Positions 22,735 through 35,314 of a DNA stretch of 64,000 nucleotides are shown in pieces; position 1 is the stretch's first letter; the number at the start of each line of letters is the position of its first letter. The notes beneath the pieces were generated by a model, which was given only the letters and a program-made list of their open reading frames with translations, was not told the DNA's origin and did no database searches. The DNA comes from Hydractinia symbiolongicarpus (Eukaryota; Cnidaria; Hydrozoa; Anthoathecata; Hydractiniidae). Both the position numbers and the translations under genes were made by a program. The stretch lies in contig NC_079886.1 in NCBI RefSeq assembly GCF_029227915.1, positions 1,302,001 through 1,366,000 of the forward strand, written 5' to 3'.

Positions 22735-24358
22735 GTCTCATCAAAAATGAAAACATTTTTGAAAACTACAAGTCTCATGCGTTTTAGTGGTGAAAAAATA
22801 ATTTAAAAAATCGTTCATGAAAAGAGTATACTCCTTGAGTATTTTCTTTGTATACTTTTGACTATACGGGCCGAGTACCGGATTTACGGGAAATCGCGGG
22901 TTTTCGTTTGCCGGCGATTAAACTTCTTTTATTCAGCGTCTTATCAAAAATGAAAACATTTTTGAAAACTACAAGTCTCATGCGTTTTAGTGGTGAAAAA
23001 ATAATTTAAAAAATCGTTCGGGAAATGAGTTTACTCCCTGGGTACTTTCTTTATATACATTCGACTATACGGGCTGGGAACGGGATTTACGGGAAATTGC
23101 GGGTTTTCGTTTGCCGGCGATTAAACTTCTTTTATTTAGCGTCTCATCAAAAATGAAAACATTTTTAAATACTACAAGTCTCATGCGTTTTAGTGGTGAA
23201 AAAAAAATATAAAAAATCGTTCGGGAAATGAGTTTACTCCCTGGGTACTTTCTTTGTATACTTTTGACTATGCGGGCCGAGTACGGGAATTACGGGAAAT
23301 CGCGGGTTTTCGTTTTCTGGCGATTAAACTTCTTTTATTTAGAGTCTCATCAAAAATGAAAACATTTTTGAAAACTATAAGTCTCATGCGTTTTAGTGGT
23401 GAAAAAATAATTTAAAAAATCGTTCGGGAAATGAGTTTACTCCCTGGGTACTTTCTTTATATACATTCGACTATACGGGCTGGGAACGGGATTTACGGGA
23501 AATTGCGGGTTTTCGTTTGCCGGCGATTAAACTTCTTTTATTTAGAGTCTCATCAAAATTGAAAAAATTTTTGAAAACTACAAGTCTCATTCGTTTTAGT
23601 GGTGAAAAAATAATTTAAAAAATCGTTCAGGAAATGAGTTTACTCCTTGAGTACTTTCTTTGTATACTCTTGACTATACGGGCCGAGTACCGGATTTGCG
23701 GGAAATCGCAGGTTTTCGTTTGCCGGCGATTAAACTTCTTTTATTCAGCGTCTTATAAAAAATGAAAACATTTTTGAAAACTACAAGTCTCATGCGTTTT
23801 AGTGGTGAAAAAATAATTTAAAAAATCGTTCTGAAAATGAGTTTACTCACAGGGTGCTTTCTTTGTATACATTCGACTATAGGGGCCAAGCCCGGGATTT
23901 ACAGGAAATCGCGGGTTTTCGTTTGCCGGCGATTAAACTTCTTTTATTCAGCGTCTCATCAAAAATGAAAACATTTTGGAAAACTACAAGTCTCATGCGT
24001 TTTAGTGGTGAAAAAATAATTTAAAAAATCGTTCTGGAAATGAGTTTACTCCCTGGGTACTTTCTTTGTATACTTTTGACTATACGGGCCGAGTACGGGA
24101 TTTACGGGAAATCGCGGGTTTTCGTTTGCCGGCGATTAAACTTCTTTTATTTAGCGTCTCATCAAAAATGAAAACATTTTTGAAAACTACAAGTCTCATG
24201 CGTTTTAGTGGTGAAAAAATAATTTAAAAAATCGTTCGGGAAATGAGTTTACTCCTTGAGTACTTTCTTTGTATACTTTTGACTATACGGGCCGAGTACG
24301 GGATTTACGGGAAATCGCGGGTTTTCGTTTGCCGGCGATTAAACTTCTTTTATTTAGC
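22735..24358 (+). repeat. 8-mer HOR copy mA-mC-mD-mC-mE-mB-mF-mG (1,624 bp)
   Basis: It parallels 11,574-13,196. Private changes include CATGAAAAGAG near 22,816, AAAAATATAAAAAATCG near 23,206, TTTTCTGGCG near 23,313 and CTCATTCG near 23,586. Confidence 0.88.
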
Positions 24359-25373
24359 GTCTCATCAAAAATGAAAACATTTTTGAAAACTACAAGTCTC
24401 ATGCGTTTTAGTGGTGAAAAAATAATTTAAAAAATCTTTCAGGAAAAGAGTATACTCCTTGAGTATTTTCTTTGTATACTTTTGACTATACGGGCCGAGT
24501 ACCGGATTTACGGGAAATCGCGGGTTTTCGTTTGCCGGCGATTAAACTTCTTTTATTCAGCGTCTTATCAAAAATGAAAACATTTTTGAAAACTACAAGT
24601 CTCATGCGTTTTAGTGGTGAAAAAATAATTTAAAAAATCGTTCGGGAAATGAGTTTACTCCCTTGGTACTTTCTTTATATACATTCGACTATACGGGCTG
24701 GGAACGGGATTTACGGGAAATTGCGGGTTTTCGTTTGCCGGCGATTAAACTTCTTTTATTTAGCGTCTCATCAAAAATGAAAACATTTTTAAATACTACA
24801 AGTCTCATGCGTTTTAGTGGTGAAAAAATAATTTAAAAAATCGTTCTGAAAATGAGTTTACTCACAGGGTGCTTTCTTTGTATACATTCGACTATAGGGG
24901 CCAAGCCCGGGATTTACAGGAAATCGCGGGTTTTCGTTTGCCGGCGATTAAACTTCTTTTATTCAGCGTCTCATCAAAAATGAAAACATTTTGGAAAACT
25001 ACAAGTCTCATGCGTTTTAGTGGTGAAAAAATAATTTAAAAAATCGTTCTGGAAATGAGTTTACTCCCTGGGTACTTTCTTTGTATACTTTTGACTATAC
25101 GGGCCGAGTACGGGATTTACGGGAAATCGCGGGTTTTCGTTTGCCGGCGATTAAACTTCTTTTATTTAGCGTCTCATCAAAAATGAAAACATTTTTGAAA
25201 ACTACAAGTCTCATGCGTTTTAGTGGTGAAAAAATAATTTAAAAAATCGTTCGGGAAATGAGTTTACTCCTTGAGTACTTTCTTTGTATACTTTTGACTA
25301 TACGGGCCGAGTACGGGATTTACGGGAAATCGCGGGTTTTCGTTTGCCGGCGATTAAACTTCTTTTATTTAGC
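24359..25373 (+). repeat. 8-mer HOR copy with three monomers deleted (mA-mC-mD/mB-mF-mG)
   Basis: The monomer at 24,765-24,967 opens like mD (TTTTTAAATACTAC) and becomes mB after GGTGAAAAAATAATTT. mC, mE and one monomer-equivalent between mD and mB are lost. The joint lies between about 24,800 and 24,840. Confidence 0.87.
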
Positions 25374-26997
25374 GTCTCATCAAAAATGAAAACATTTGTG
25401 AAAACTACAAGTCTCATGCGTTTTAGTGGTGAAAAAATAATTTAAAAAATCGTTCAGGAAAAGAGTATACTCCTTGAGTATTTTCTTTGTATACTTTTGA
25501 CTATACGGGCCGAGTACCGGATTTACGGGAAATCGCGGGTTTTCGTTTGCCGGCGATTAAACTTCTTTTATTCAGCGTCTTATCAAAAATGAAAACATTT
25601 TTGAAAACTACAAGTCTCATGCGTTTTAGTGGTGAAAAAATAATTTAAAAAATCGTTCGGGAAATGAGTTTACTCCCTGGGTACTTTCTTTATATACATT
25701 CGACTATACGGGCTGGGAACGGGATTTACGGGAAATTGCGGGTTTTCGTTTGCCGGCGATTAAACTTCTTTTATTTAGCGTCTCATCAAAAATGAAAACA
25801 TTTTTAAATACTACAAGTCTCATGCGTTTTAGTGGTGAAAAAAAAAAATAAAAAATCGTTCGGGAAATGAGTTTACTCCCTGGGTACTTTCTTTGTATAC
25901 TTTTGACTATGCGGGCCGAGTACGGGAATTACGGGAAATCGCGGGTTTTCGTTTTCCGGCGATTAAACTTCTTTTATTTAGAGTCTCATCAAAAATGAAA
26001 ACATTTTTGAAAACTATAAGTCTCATGCGTTTTAGTGGTGAAAAAATAATTTAAAAAATCGTTCGGGAAATGAGTTTACTCCCTGGGTACTTTCTTTATA
26101 TACATTCGACTATACGGGCTGGGAACGGGATTTACGGGAAATTGCGGGTTTTCGTTTGCCGGCGATTAAACTTCTTTTATTTAGAGTCTCATCAAAATTG
26201 AAAACATTTTTGAAAACTACAAGTCTCATGCGTTTTAGTGGTGAAAAAATAATTTAAAAAATCGTTCAGGAAATGAGTTTACTCCTTGAGTACTTTCTTT
26301 GTATACTCTTGACTATACGGGCCGAGTACCGGATTTGCGGGAAATCGCAGGTTTTCGTTTGCCGGCGATTAAACTTCTTTTATTCAGCGTCTTATAAAAA
26401 ATGAAAACATTTTTGAAAACTACAAGTCTCATGCGTTTTAGTGGTGAAAAAATAATTTAAAAAATCGTTCTGAAAATGAGTTTACTCACAGGGTGCTTTC
26501 TTTGTATACATTCGACTATAGGGGCCAAGCCCGGGATTTACAGGAAATCGCGGGTTTTCGTTTGCCGGCGATTAAACTTCTTTTATTCAGCGTCTCATCA
26601 AAAATGAAAACATTTTGGAAAACTACAAGTCTCATGCGTTTTAGTGGTGAAAAAATAATTTAAAAAATCGTTCTGGAAATGAGTTTACTCCCTGGGTACT
26701 TTCTTTGTATACTTTTGACTATACGGGCCGAGTACGGGATTTACGGGAAATCGCGGGTTTTCGTTTGCCGGCGATTAAACTTCTTTTATTTAGCGTCTCA
26801 TCAAAAATGAAAACATTTTTGAAAACTACAAGTCTCATGCGTTTTAGTGGTGAAAAAATAATTTAAAAAATCGTTCGGGAAATGAGTTTACTCCTTGAGT
26901 ACTTTCTTTGTATACTTTTGACTATACGGGCCGAGTACCAGATTCACGGGAAATCGCGGGTTTTCGTTTGCCGGCGATTAAACTTCTTTTATTCAGC
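25374..26997 (+). repeat. 8-mer HOR copy mA-mC-mD-mC-mE-mB-mF-mG'
   Basis: mD again has ATGCGGG (25,902; 2,639 bp = 13x203 from 23,263) and an altered A-run. It ends with mG' (26,795-26,997), which leads into the mX-mC'-mH-mH2 block. Confidence 0.88.
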
Positions 26998-28618
26998 GTC
27001 TTATCAAAAATAAAAACATTTTTGAAAGCTACAAGTCTCATGCGTTTTAGTGGTGAAAAAATAAATCAAAAAATCGTTCTGAAAATGAGTTTACTCACAG
27101 GGTACTTTCTTTGTATACATTTGACTATAGGGGCCAAGCCCGGGATTTTCAGGAAATCGCGGGTTTTCGTTTGCCGGCGATTAAACTTCTTTTATTCAGC
27201 GTCTCACCAAAAATGAAAATATTTTTGAAAACTACAAGTCTCATGCGTTTAAGTGGTGAAAAAATAATTTAAAAAATCGTTCGGGAATGGAGTTTACTCC
27301 CTGGGTACTTTCTTTATATACATTCGACTATACGGGCCGGGAACGGGATTTACAGGAAATTGCGGGTTTTCGTTTGCCGGCGATTAAACTTCTTTTATTT
27401 AACGTCTCATCAAAAAGGAAAACATTTTTAAATACTACAAGTCTCATGCGTTTTGGTGGTGAAAAAAAATTAAAAAATCGTTCGGGAAATGAGTTTACTC
27501 CCTGGGTACTTTCTTTTTATACTTTTGACTATACGGGCCGGGAACGGGATATACGGGAAATTGCGGGTTTTCGTTTGCCGGCGATTAAACTTCTTTTATT
27601 TAACGTCTCATCAAAAATGAAAACATTTTTAAATACTACAAGTCTCATGCGTTTTGGTGGTGAAAAAAAAATTAAAAAATCGTTCGGGAAATGAGTTTAC
27701 TCCCTGGGTACTTTCTTTTTATACTTTTGACTATACGGGCCGAGTACGGGATTTACGGGAAATTGCGGGTTTTCGTTTGCCGGCGATTAAACTTCTTTTA
27801 TTTAGAGTCTCATCCAAAATGAAAAAATTTTTCAAAACTACAAGTCTCATGCGTTTTAGTGGTGAAAAAATAATTTAAAAAATCGTTCAGGAAAAGAGTA
27901 TACTCCTTGAGTATTTTCTTTGTATACTTTTGACTATACGGGCCGAGTACCGGATTTACGGGAAATCGCCGGTTTTCGTTTGCCGGCGATTAAACTTCTT
28001 TTATTCAGCGTCTTATCAAAAATGAAAACATTTTTGAAAACTACAAGTCTCATGCGTTTTAGTGGTGAAAAAATAATTTAAAAAATCGTTCAGAAAATGA
28101 GTTTACTCACAGGGTGCTTTCTTTGTATACATTCGACTATAGGGGCCAAGCCCGGGATTTACAGGAAATCACGGGTTTTCGTTTGCCGGCGATTAAACTT
28201 CTTTTATTCAGCGTCTCATCAAAATTGAAAACATTTTTGAAAACTACAAGTCTCATGCGTTTTAGTGGTGAAAAAATAATTTAAAAAATCGTTCAGGAAA
28301 AGAGTATACTCCTTGAGTATTTTCTTTGTATACTTTTGACTATACGGGCCGAGTACCGGATTTACGGGAAATCGCGGGTTTTCGTTTGCCGGCGATTAAA
28401 CTTCTTTTATTCAGCGTCTTATCAAAAATGAAAACATTTTTGAAAACTACAAGTCTCATGCGTTTTAGTGGTGAAAAAATAATTTAAAAAATCGTTCTGG
28501 AAATGAGTTTACTCCCTGGGTACTTTCTTTGTATACTTTTGACTATACGGGCCGAGTACGGGATTTACGGGAAATCGCGGGTTTTCGTTTGCCGGCGATT
28601 AAACTTCTTTTATTTAGC
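26998..28618 (+). repeat. mX-mC'-mH-mH2-mA-mB-mA-mF block
   Basis: It matches 32.07-33.3 kb at an offset of 5,072 bp (25 monomers). The mH near 27,446 is 201 bp (ATGCG at 27,446 and 27,647) because the A-run is one shorter; as 201 is divisible by 3, the longest open frame in the window (27,287-27,694) runs through here. Confidence 0.82.
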
Positions 28619-29024
28619 GTCTCATCAAAAATGAAAACATTTTTGAAAACTACAAGTCTCATGCGTTTTAGTGGTGAAAAAATAATTTAAAAAATCGTTC
28701 AGGAAATGAGTTTACTCCTTGAGTACTTTCTTTGTATACTATTGACTATGCGGGCCGAGTACCGGATTTACGGGAAATCGCGGGTTTTTGTTTGCCGGCG
28801 ATTAAACTTCTTTTATTCAGCGTCTTATCAAAAATGAAAACACTTTTGAAAACTACAAGTCTTATGCGTTTTAGTGGTGAAAAAATAATTTAAAAAGTCG
28901 TTCAGAAAATGAGTTTACTCACAGGGTGCTTTCTTTGTATACATTCGACTATAGGGGCCAAGCCCGGGATTTACAGGAAATCGCAGGTTTTCGTTTGCCG
29001 GCGATTAAACTTCTTTTATTCAGC

Positions 29025-29227
29025 GTCTCATCAAAATTGAAAAAATTTTTGAAAACTACAAGTCTCATGCGTTTTAGTGGTGAAAAAATAATTTAAAAAA
29101 TCGTTCGGGAAATGAGTTTACTCCCTGGGTACTTTCTCTATACACATTCGACTATACGGGCCGAGCACGGGATTTACGGGAAATCGCAGGTTTTCGTTTG
29201 CCGGCGATTAAACTTCTTTTATTTAGC
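29025..29227 (+). repeat. Monomer subtype mL (example)
   Basis: Diagnostic words are TTTCTCTATACACATTCG and GAGCACGGG. Only three copies are seen, with TTTCTCTATA starting at 29133, 30351 and 34611. The spacings of 1,218 and 4,260 bp equal 6 and 21 monomers. Confidence 0.88.
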
Positions 29228-29430
29228 GTCTCATCAAAAGTGAAAACATTTTTAAAAACTACAAGTCTCATGCGTTTAAGTGGTGAAAAAATAATTTAAA
29301 AAATCGTTCGGGAAATGAGTTTACTCCCTGGGTACTTTCTTTGTATACTTTTGACTATACGGGCCGAGTACGGGATTTACGGGAAATCGCGGGTTTTCGT
29401 TTGCCGGCGATTAAACTTCTTTTATTTAGC

Positions 29431-29633
29431 GTCTCATCAAAAATAAAAACATTTTTGAAAACTACAAGTCTCATGCGTTTTAGTGGTGAAAAAATAATTT
29501 AAAAAATCGTTCGGGAAATGAGTTTACTCCCTGGGTACTTTCTTTATATACTTTTGACTATACGGGCCGAGTACCGGATTTACGAGAAATCGCGGGTTTT
29601 CGTTTGCCGGCGATTAAACTTCTTTTATTCAGC
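29431..29633 (+). repeat. Monomer subtype mK (example)
   Basis: Diagnostic words are CTTTATATACTTTTGAC and TTTACGAGAAATCG. CGAG replaces one CGGG, so the phased series is broken. Copies are near 1,990, 29,580, 30,800, 35,060, 35,470 and 37,290. Confidence 0.82.
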
Positions 29634-29836
29634 GTCTTATCAAAAATGAAAACATTTTTGAAAACTATAAGTCTCATGCGTTTTAGTGGTGAAAAAATAA
29701 TTTAAAAAATCGTTCGGGAAATGAGTTTACTCCCTGGGTACTTTCTTTATATACATTCGACTATACGGGCTGGGAACGGGATTTACGGGAAATTGCAGGT
29801 TTTCGTTTGCCGGCGATTAAACTTCTTTTATTTAGC

Positions 29837-31054
29837 GTCTCATCAAAAATGAAAACATTTTTAAATACTACAAGTCTCATGCGTTTTAGTGGTGAAAAAA
29901 TAATTTAAAAAATCGTTCAGGAAATGAGTTTACTCCTTGAGTACTTTCTTTGTATACTATTGACTATGCGGGCCGAGTACCGGATTTACGGGAAATCGCG
30001 GGTTTTTGTTTGCCGGCGATTAAACTTCTTTTATTCAGCGTCTTATCAAAAATGAAAACACTTTTGAAAACTACAAGTCTTATGCGTTTTAGTGGTGAAA
30101 AAATAATTTAAAAAGTCGTTCAGAAAATGAGTTTACTCACAGGGTGCTTTCTTTGTATACATTCGACTATAGGGGCCAAGCCCGGGATTTACAGGAAATC
30201 GCAGGTTTTCGTTTGCCGGCGATTAAACTTCTTTTATTCAGCGTCTCATCAAAATTGAAAACATTTTTGAAAACTACAAGTCTCATGCGTTTTAGTGGTG
30301 AAAAAATAATTTAAAAAATCGTTCGGGAAATGAGTTTACTCCCTGGGTACTTTCTCTATACACATTCGACTATACGGGCCGAGCACGGGATTTACGGGAA
30401 ATCGCAGGTTTTCGTTTGCCGGCGATTAAACTTCTTTTATTTAGCGTCTCATCAAAAGTGAAAACATTTTTAAAAACTACAAGTCTCATGCGTTTAAGTG
30501 GTGAAAAAATAATTTAAAAAATCGTTCGGGAAATGAGTTTACTCCCTGGGTACTTTCTTTGTATACTTTTGACTATACGGGCCGAGTACGGGATTTACGG
30601 GAAATCGCGGGTTTTCGTTTGCCGGCGATTAAACTTCTTTTATTTAGCGTCTCATCAAAAATAAAAACATTTTTGAAAACTACAAGTCTCATGCGTTTTA
30701 GTGGTGAAAAAATAATTTAAAAAATCGTTCGGGAAATGAGTTTACTCCCTGGGTACTTTCTTTATATACTTTTGACTATACGGGCCGAGTACCGGATTTA
30801 CGAGAAATCGCGGGTTTTCGTTTGCCGGCGATTAAACTTCTTTTATTCAGCGTCTTATCAAAAATGAAAACATTTTTGAAAACTATAAGTCTCATGCGTT
30901 TTAGTGGTGAAAAAATAATTTAAAAAATCGTTCGGGAAATGAGTTTACTCCCTGGGTACTTTCTTTATATACATTCGACTATACGGGCTGGGAACGGGAT
31001 TTACGGGAAATTGCAGGTTTTCGTTTGCCGGCGATTAAACTTCTTTTATTTAGC
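29837..31054 (+). repeat. 6-mer HOR (mL family), copy 2 (1,218 bp)
   Basis: Tandem to copy 1 (ATTGACTATG at 28,741 and 29,959). Its opening has TTTTTAAATAC, where copy 1 has TTTTTGAAAAC, so the crossover lies just after the first ~40 bp. Confidence 0.9.
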
Positions 31055-33285
31055 GTCTCATCAAAAATGAAAACATTTTTAAATACTACAAGTCTCATGC
31101 GTTTTAGTGGTGAAAAAGAAAATTAAAAAATCGTTCGGGAAATGAGTTTACTCCCTGGGTAATTTCTTTGTGCACTTTTGACTATACGGGCCGAGTACGG
31201 GAATTACGGGAAATCGCGGGTTTTCGTTTTCCGGCGATTAAACTTCTTTTATTTAGAGTCTCATCAAAAATGAAAACATTTTTGAAAACTATAAGTCTCA
31301 TGCGTTTTAGTGGTGAAAAAATAATTTAAAAAATCGTTCGGGAAATGAGTTTACTCCCTGGGTACTTTCTTTATATACATTCGACTATACGGGCTGGGAA
31401 CGAGATTTACGGGAAATTGCGGGTTTTCGTTTGCCGGCGATTAAACTTCTTTTATTTAGCGTCTCATCAAAAATGAAAACATTTTTAAATACTACAAATC
31501 TCATGCGTTTTAGTGGTGAAAAAAAAAATTAAGAAATCGTTCGGGAAATGAGTTTACTCCCTGGGTACTTTCTTTGTATACTTTTGACTATACGGGCCGA
31601 GTACGGGAATTACGGGAAATCGCGGGTTTTCGTTTTCCGGCGATTAAACTTCTTTTATTTAGAGTCTCATCAAAAATGAAAACATTTTTGAAAACTACAA
31701 GTCTCATGCGTTTTAGTGGTGAAAAAATAATTTAAAAAATCGTTCTGGAAATGAGTTTACTGCCTGGGTACTTTCTTTGTATACTTTTGACTATACGGGC
31801 CGAGTACGGGATTTACGGGAAATCGCGGGTTTTCGTTTGCCGGCGATTAAACTTCTTTTATTTAGCGTCTCATCAAAAATGAAAACATTTTTGAAAACTA
31901 CAAGTCTCATGCGTTTTAGTGGTGAAAAAATAATTTAAAAAATCGTTCGGGAAATGAGTTTACTCCTTGAGTACTTTCTTTGTATACTTTTGACTATACG
32001 GGCCGAGTACCAGATTCACGGGAAATCGCGGGTTTTCGTTTGCCGGCGATTAAACTTCTTTTATTCAGCGTCTTATCAAAAATGAAAACATTTTTGAAAG
32101 CTACAAGTCTCATGCGTTTTAGTGGTGAAAAAATAATTCAAAAAATCGTTCTGAAAATGAGTTTACTCACAGGGTACTTTCTTTGTATACATTTGACTAT
32201 AGGGGCCAAGCCCGGGATTTTCAGGAAATCGCGGGTTTTCGTTTGCCGGCGATTAAACTTCTTTTATTCAGCGTCTCATCAAAAATGAAAATATTTTTGA
32301 AAACTACAAGTCTCATGCGTTTAAGTGGTGAAAAAATAATTTAAAAAATCGTTCGGGAAATGAGTTTACTCCCTGGGTACTTTCTTTATATACATTCGAC
32401 TATACGGGCCGGGAACGGGATTTACGGGAAATTGCGGGTTTTCGTTTGCCGGCGATTAAACTTCTTTTATTTAACGTCTCATCAAAAAGGAAAACATTTT
32501 TAAATACTACAAGCCTCATGCGTTTTGGTGGTGAAAAAAAAATTAAAAAATCGTTCGGGAAATGAGTTTACTCCCTGGGTACTTTCTTTTTATACTTTTG
32601 ACTATACGGGCCGGGAACGGGATATACGGGAAATTGCGGGTTTTCGTTTGCCGGCGATTAAACTTCTTTTATTTAACGTCTCATCAAAAATGAAAACATT
32701 TTTAAATACTACAAGTCTCATGCGTTTTAGTGGTGAAAAAAAAAGTAAAAAATCGTTCGGGAAATGAGTTTACTGCCTGGGTACTTTCTTTTTATACTTT
32801 TGACTATACGGGCCGAGTACGGGATTTACGGGAAATTGCGGGTTTTCGTTTGCCGGCGATTAAACTTCTTTTATTTAGAGTCTCATCCAAAATGAAAACA
32901 TTTTTGAAAACTACAAGTCTCATGCGTTTTAGTGGTGAAAAAATAATTTAAAAAATCGTTCAGGAAAAGAGTATACTCCTTGAGTATTTTTTTTGTATAC
33001 TTTTGACTATACGGGCCGAGTACCGGATTTACGGGAAATCGCGGGTTTTCGTTTGCCGGCGATTAAACTTCTTTTATTCAGCGTCTCATCAAAATTGAAA
33101 ACATTTTTGAAAACTACAAGTCTCATGCGTTTTAGTGGTGAAAAAATAATTTAAAAAATCGTTCAGAAAATGAGTTTACTCACAGTGTGCTTTCTTTGTA
33201 TACATTCGACTATAGGGGCCAAGCCCGGGATTTACAGGAAATCACGGGTTTTCGTTTGCCGGCGATTAAACTTCTTTTATTCAGC

Positions 33286-33487
33286 GTCTCATCAAAATTG
33301 AAAACATTTTTGAAAACTACAAGTCTCATGCGTTTTAGTGGTGAAAAAATAATTTAAAAAATCGTTCAGGAAATGAGTTTACTCCTTGAGTACTTTCTTT
33401 GTATACTCTTGGCTATACGGGCCGAGTACCGGATTTACGGGAAATCGCGGGTTTTTGTTTGCCGGCGATTAACTTCTTTTATTCAGC
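33286..33487 (+). repeat. Monomer subtype mE'', 202 bp (example)
   Basis: It is an mE derivative with GTTTTTGTTTGCC and a one-base deletion giving GGCGATTAACTTC. Copies are near 33,470, 47,270, 48,270, 53,550, 54,555, 55,975, 56,985, 58,205 and 60,435. The shared deletion shows a single origin. Confidence 0.88.
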
Positions 33488-33690
33488 GTCTTATCAAAAA
33501 TGAAAACATTTTTGAAAACTACAAGTCTCATGCGTTTTAGTGGTGAAAAAATAATTTAAAAAATCGTTCGGGAAATGAATTTGCTCCCTGGGTACTTTCT
33601 TTGTATACTTTTGACTATACGGGCCGAGTACGGGATTTACGGGAAATCGCGGGTTTTCGTTTGCCGGCGATTAAACTTCTTTTATTTAGA
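33488..33690 (+). repeat. Monomer subtype mN' (example)
   Basis: The diagnostic word is GAAATGAATTTGCTCCC. Copies near 33,580, 48,380, 54,665, 57,095, 58,315 and 59,325 follow mE'' or mX. A related form, GAATTTACTCCC, occurs near 60,540 and 63,175. Confidence 0.85.
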
Positions 33691-34096
33691 GTCTCATCAA
33701 AAATGAAAACATTTTTGAAAACTACAAGTCTCATGCGTTTTAGTGGTGAAAAAATAATTTAAAAAATCGTTCAGGAAAAGAGTATACTCCTTGAGTATTT
33801 TCTTTGTATACTTTTGACTATACGGGCCGAGTACCGGATTTACGGGAAATCGCGGGTTTTCGTTTGCCGGCGATTAAACTTCTTTTATTTAGCGTCTTAT
33901 CAAAAATGAAAACATTTTTGAAAACTACAAGTCTCATGCGTTTTAGTGGTGAAAAAATAATTTAAAAAATCGTTCTGGAAATGAGTTTACTCCCTGGGTA
34001 CTTTCTTTGTATACTTTTGACTATACGGGCCGAGTACGGGATTTACGGGAAATCGCGGGTTTTCGTTTGCCGGCGATTAAACTTCTTTTATTTAGC

Positions 34097-35314
34097 GTCT
34101 CATCAAAAATGAAAACATTTTTGAAAACTACAAGTCTCATGCGTTTTAGTGGTGAAAAAATAATTTAAAAAATCGTTCAGGAAATGAGTTTACTCCTTGA
34201 GTACTTTCTTTGTATACTCTTGACTATTCGGGCCGAGTACCGGATTTACGGGAAATCGCGGGTTTTTGTTTGCCGGCGATTAAACTTCTTTTATTCAGCG
34301 TCTTATCAAAAATGAAAACATTTTTGAAAACTACAAGTCTTATGCGTTTTAGTGGTGAAAAAATAATTTAAAAAGTCGTTCAGAAAATGAGTTTACTCAC
34401 AGGGTGCTTTCTTTGTATACATTCGACTATAGGGGCCAAGCCCGGGATTTACAGGAAATCGCGGGTTTTCGTTTGCCGGCGATTAAACTTCTTTTATTTA
34501 GCGTCTCATCAAAATTGAAAACATTTTTGAAAACTGCAAGTCTCGTGCGTTTTAGTGGTGAAAAAATAATTTAAAAAATCGTTCGGGAAATGAGTTTACT
34601 CCCTGGGTACTTTCTCTATACACATTCGACTATACGGGCCGAGCACGGGATTTACGGGAAATCGCAGGTTTTCGTTTGCCGGCGATTAAACTTCTTTTAT
34701 TTAGCGTCTCATCAAAAGTGAAAACATTTTTAAAAACTACAAGTCTCATGCGTTTAAGTGGTGAAAAAATAATTTAAAAAATCGTTCGGGAAATGAGTTT
34801 ACTCCCTGGGTACTTTCTTTGTATACTTTTGACTATACGGGCCGAGTACTGGATTTACGGGAAATCGCGGGTTTTCGTTTGCCGGCGATTAAACTTCTTT
34901 TATTTAGCGTCTCATCAAAAATAAAAACATTTTTGAAAACTAGAAGTCTCATGCGTTTTAGTGGTGAAAAAATAATTTAAAAAATCGTTCGGGAAATGAG
35001 TTTACTCCCTGGGTACTTTCTTTATATACTTTTGACTATACGGGCCGAGTACCGGATTTACGAGAAATCGCGGGTTTTCGTTTGCCGGCGATTAAACTTC
35101 TTTTATTCAACGTCTTATCAAAAATGAAAACATTTTTGAAAACTATAAGTCTCATGCGTTTTAGTGGTGAAAAAATAATTTAAAAAATCGTTCGGGAAAT
35201 GAGTTTACTCCCTGGGTACTTTCTTTATATACATTCGACTATACGGGCTGGGAACGGGATTTACGGGAAATTGCGGGTTTTCGTTTGCCGGCGATTAAAC
35301 TTCTTTTATTTAGC
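34097..35314 (+). repeat. 6-mer HOR (mL family), dispersed diverged copy 3 (1,218 bp)
   Basis: Same order as 29,837-31,054 at an offset of exactly 4,260 bp (21 monomers). It has accumulated private changes: ACTATTCGGG, CTGCAAGTCTCGTGCG, GAGTACTGG, ACTAGAAGTC and TTCAACGTC. Confidence 0.88.

Larger units (their letters stand above)
28619..29836 (+). repeat. 6-mer HOR (mL family), copy 1 (1,218 bp)
   Basis: Order: an mE-like monomer with GTATACTATTGACTATGCGG, then mB, mL, a plain monomer, mK and mC. TTTCTCTATA lies at 29,133. A private change gives AAAAAATTTTTGA near 29,041 where copy 2 has AAAACATTTTTGA. Confidence 0.9.
31055..34096 (+). repeat. Mixed block with an mG'-mX-mC'-mH-mH2 core
   Basis: Order: mD-like (with TAATTTCTTTGTGCAC), mC, mD, mF, mG', mX, mC', mH, mH2, mA, mB, mE'', mN', mA, mF. 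The first mE'' and mN' of the window occur here (33,286-33,690), a possible source lineage for those of the 47-60 kb region. Confidence 0.8.

Noticed and set aside
27287-27694. 135-codon open frame, the longest here
   Set aside because: It exists only because one monomer is 201 bp (divisible by 3), so the same peptide is read twice. No coding signal beyond that.
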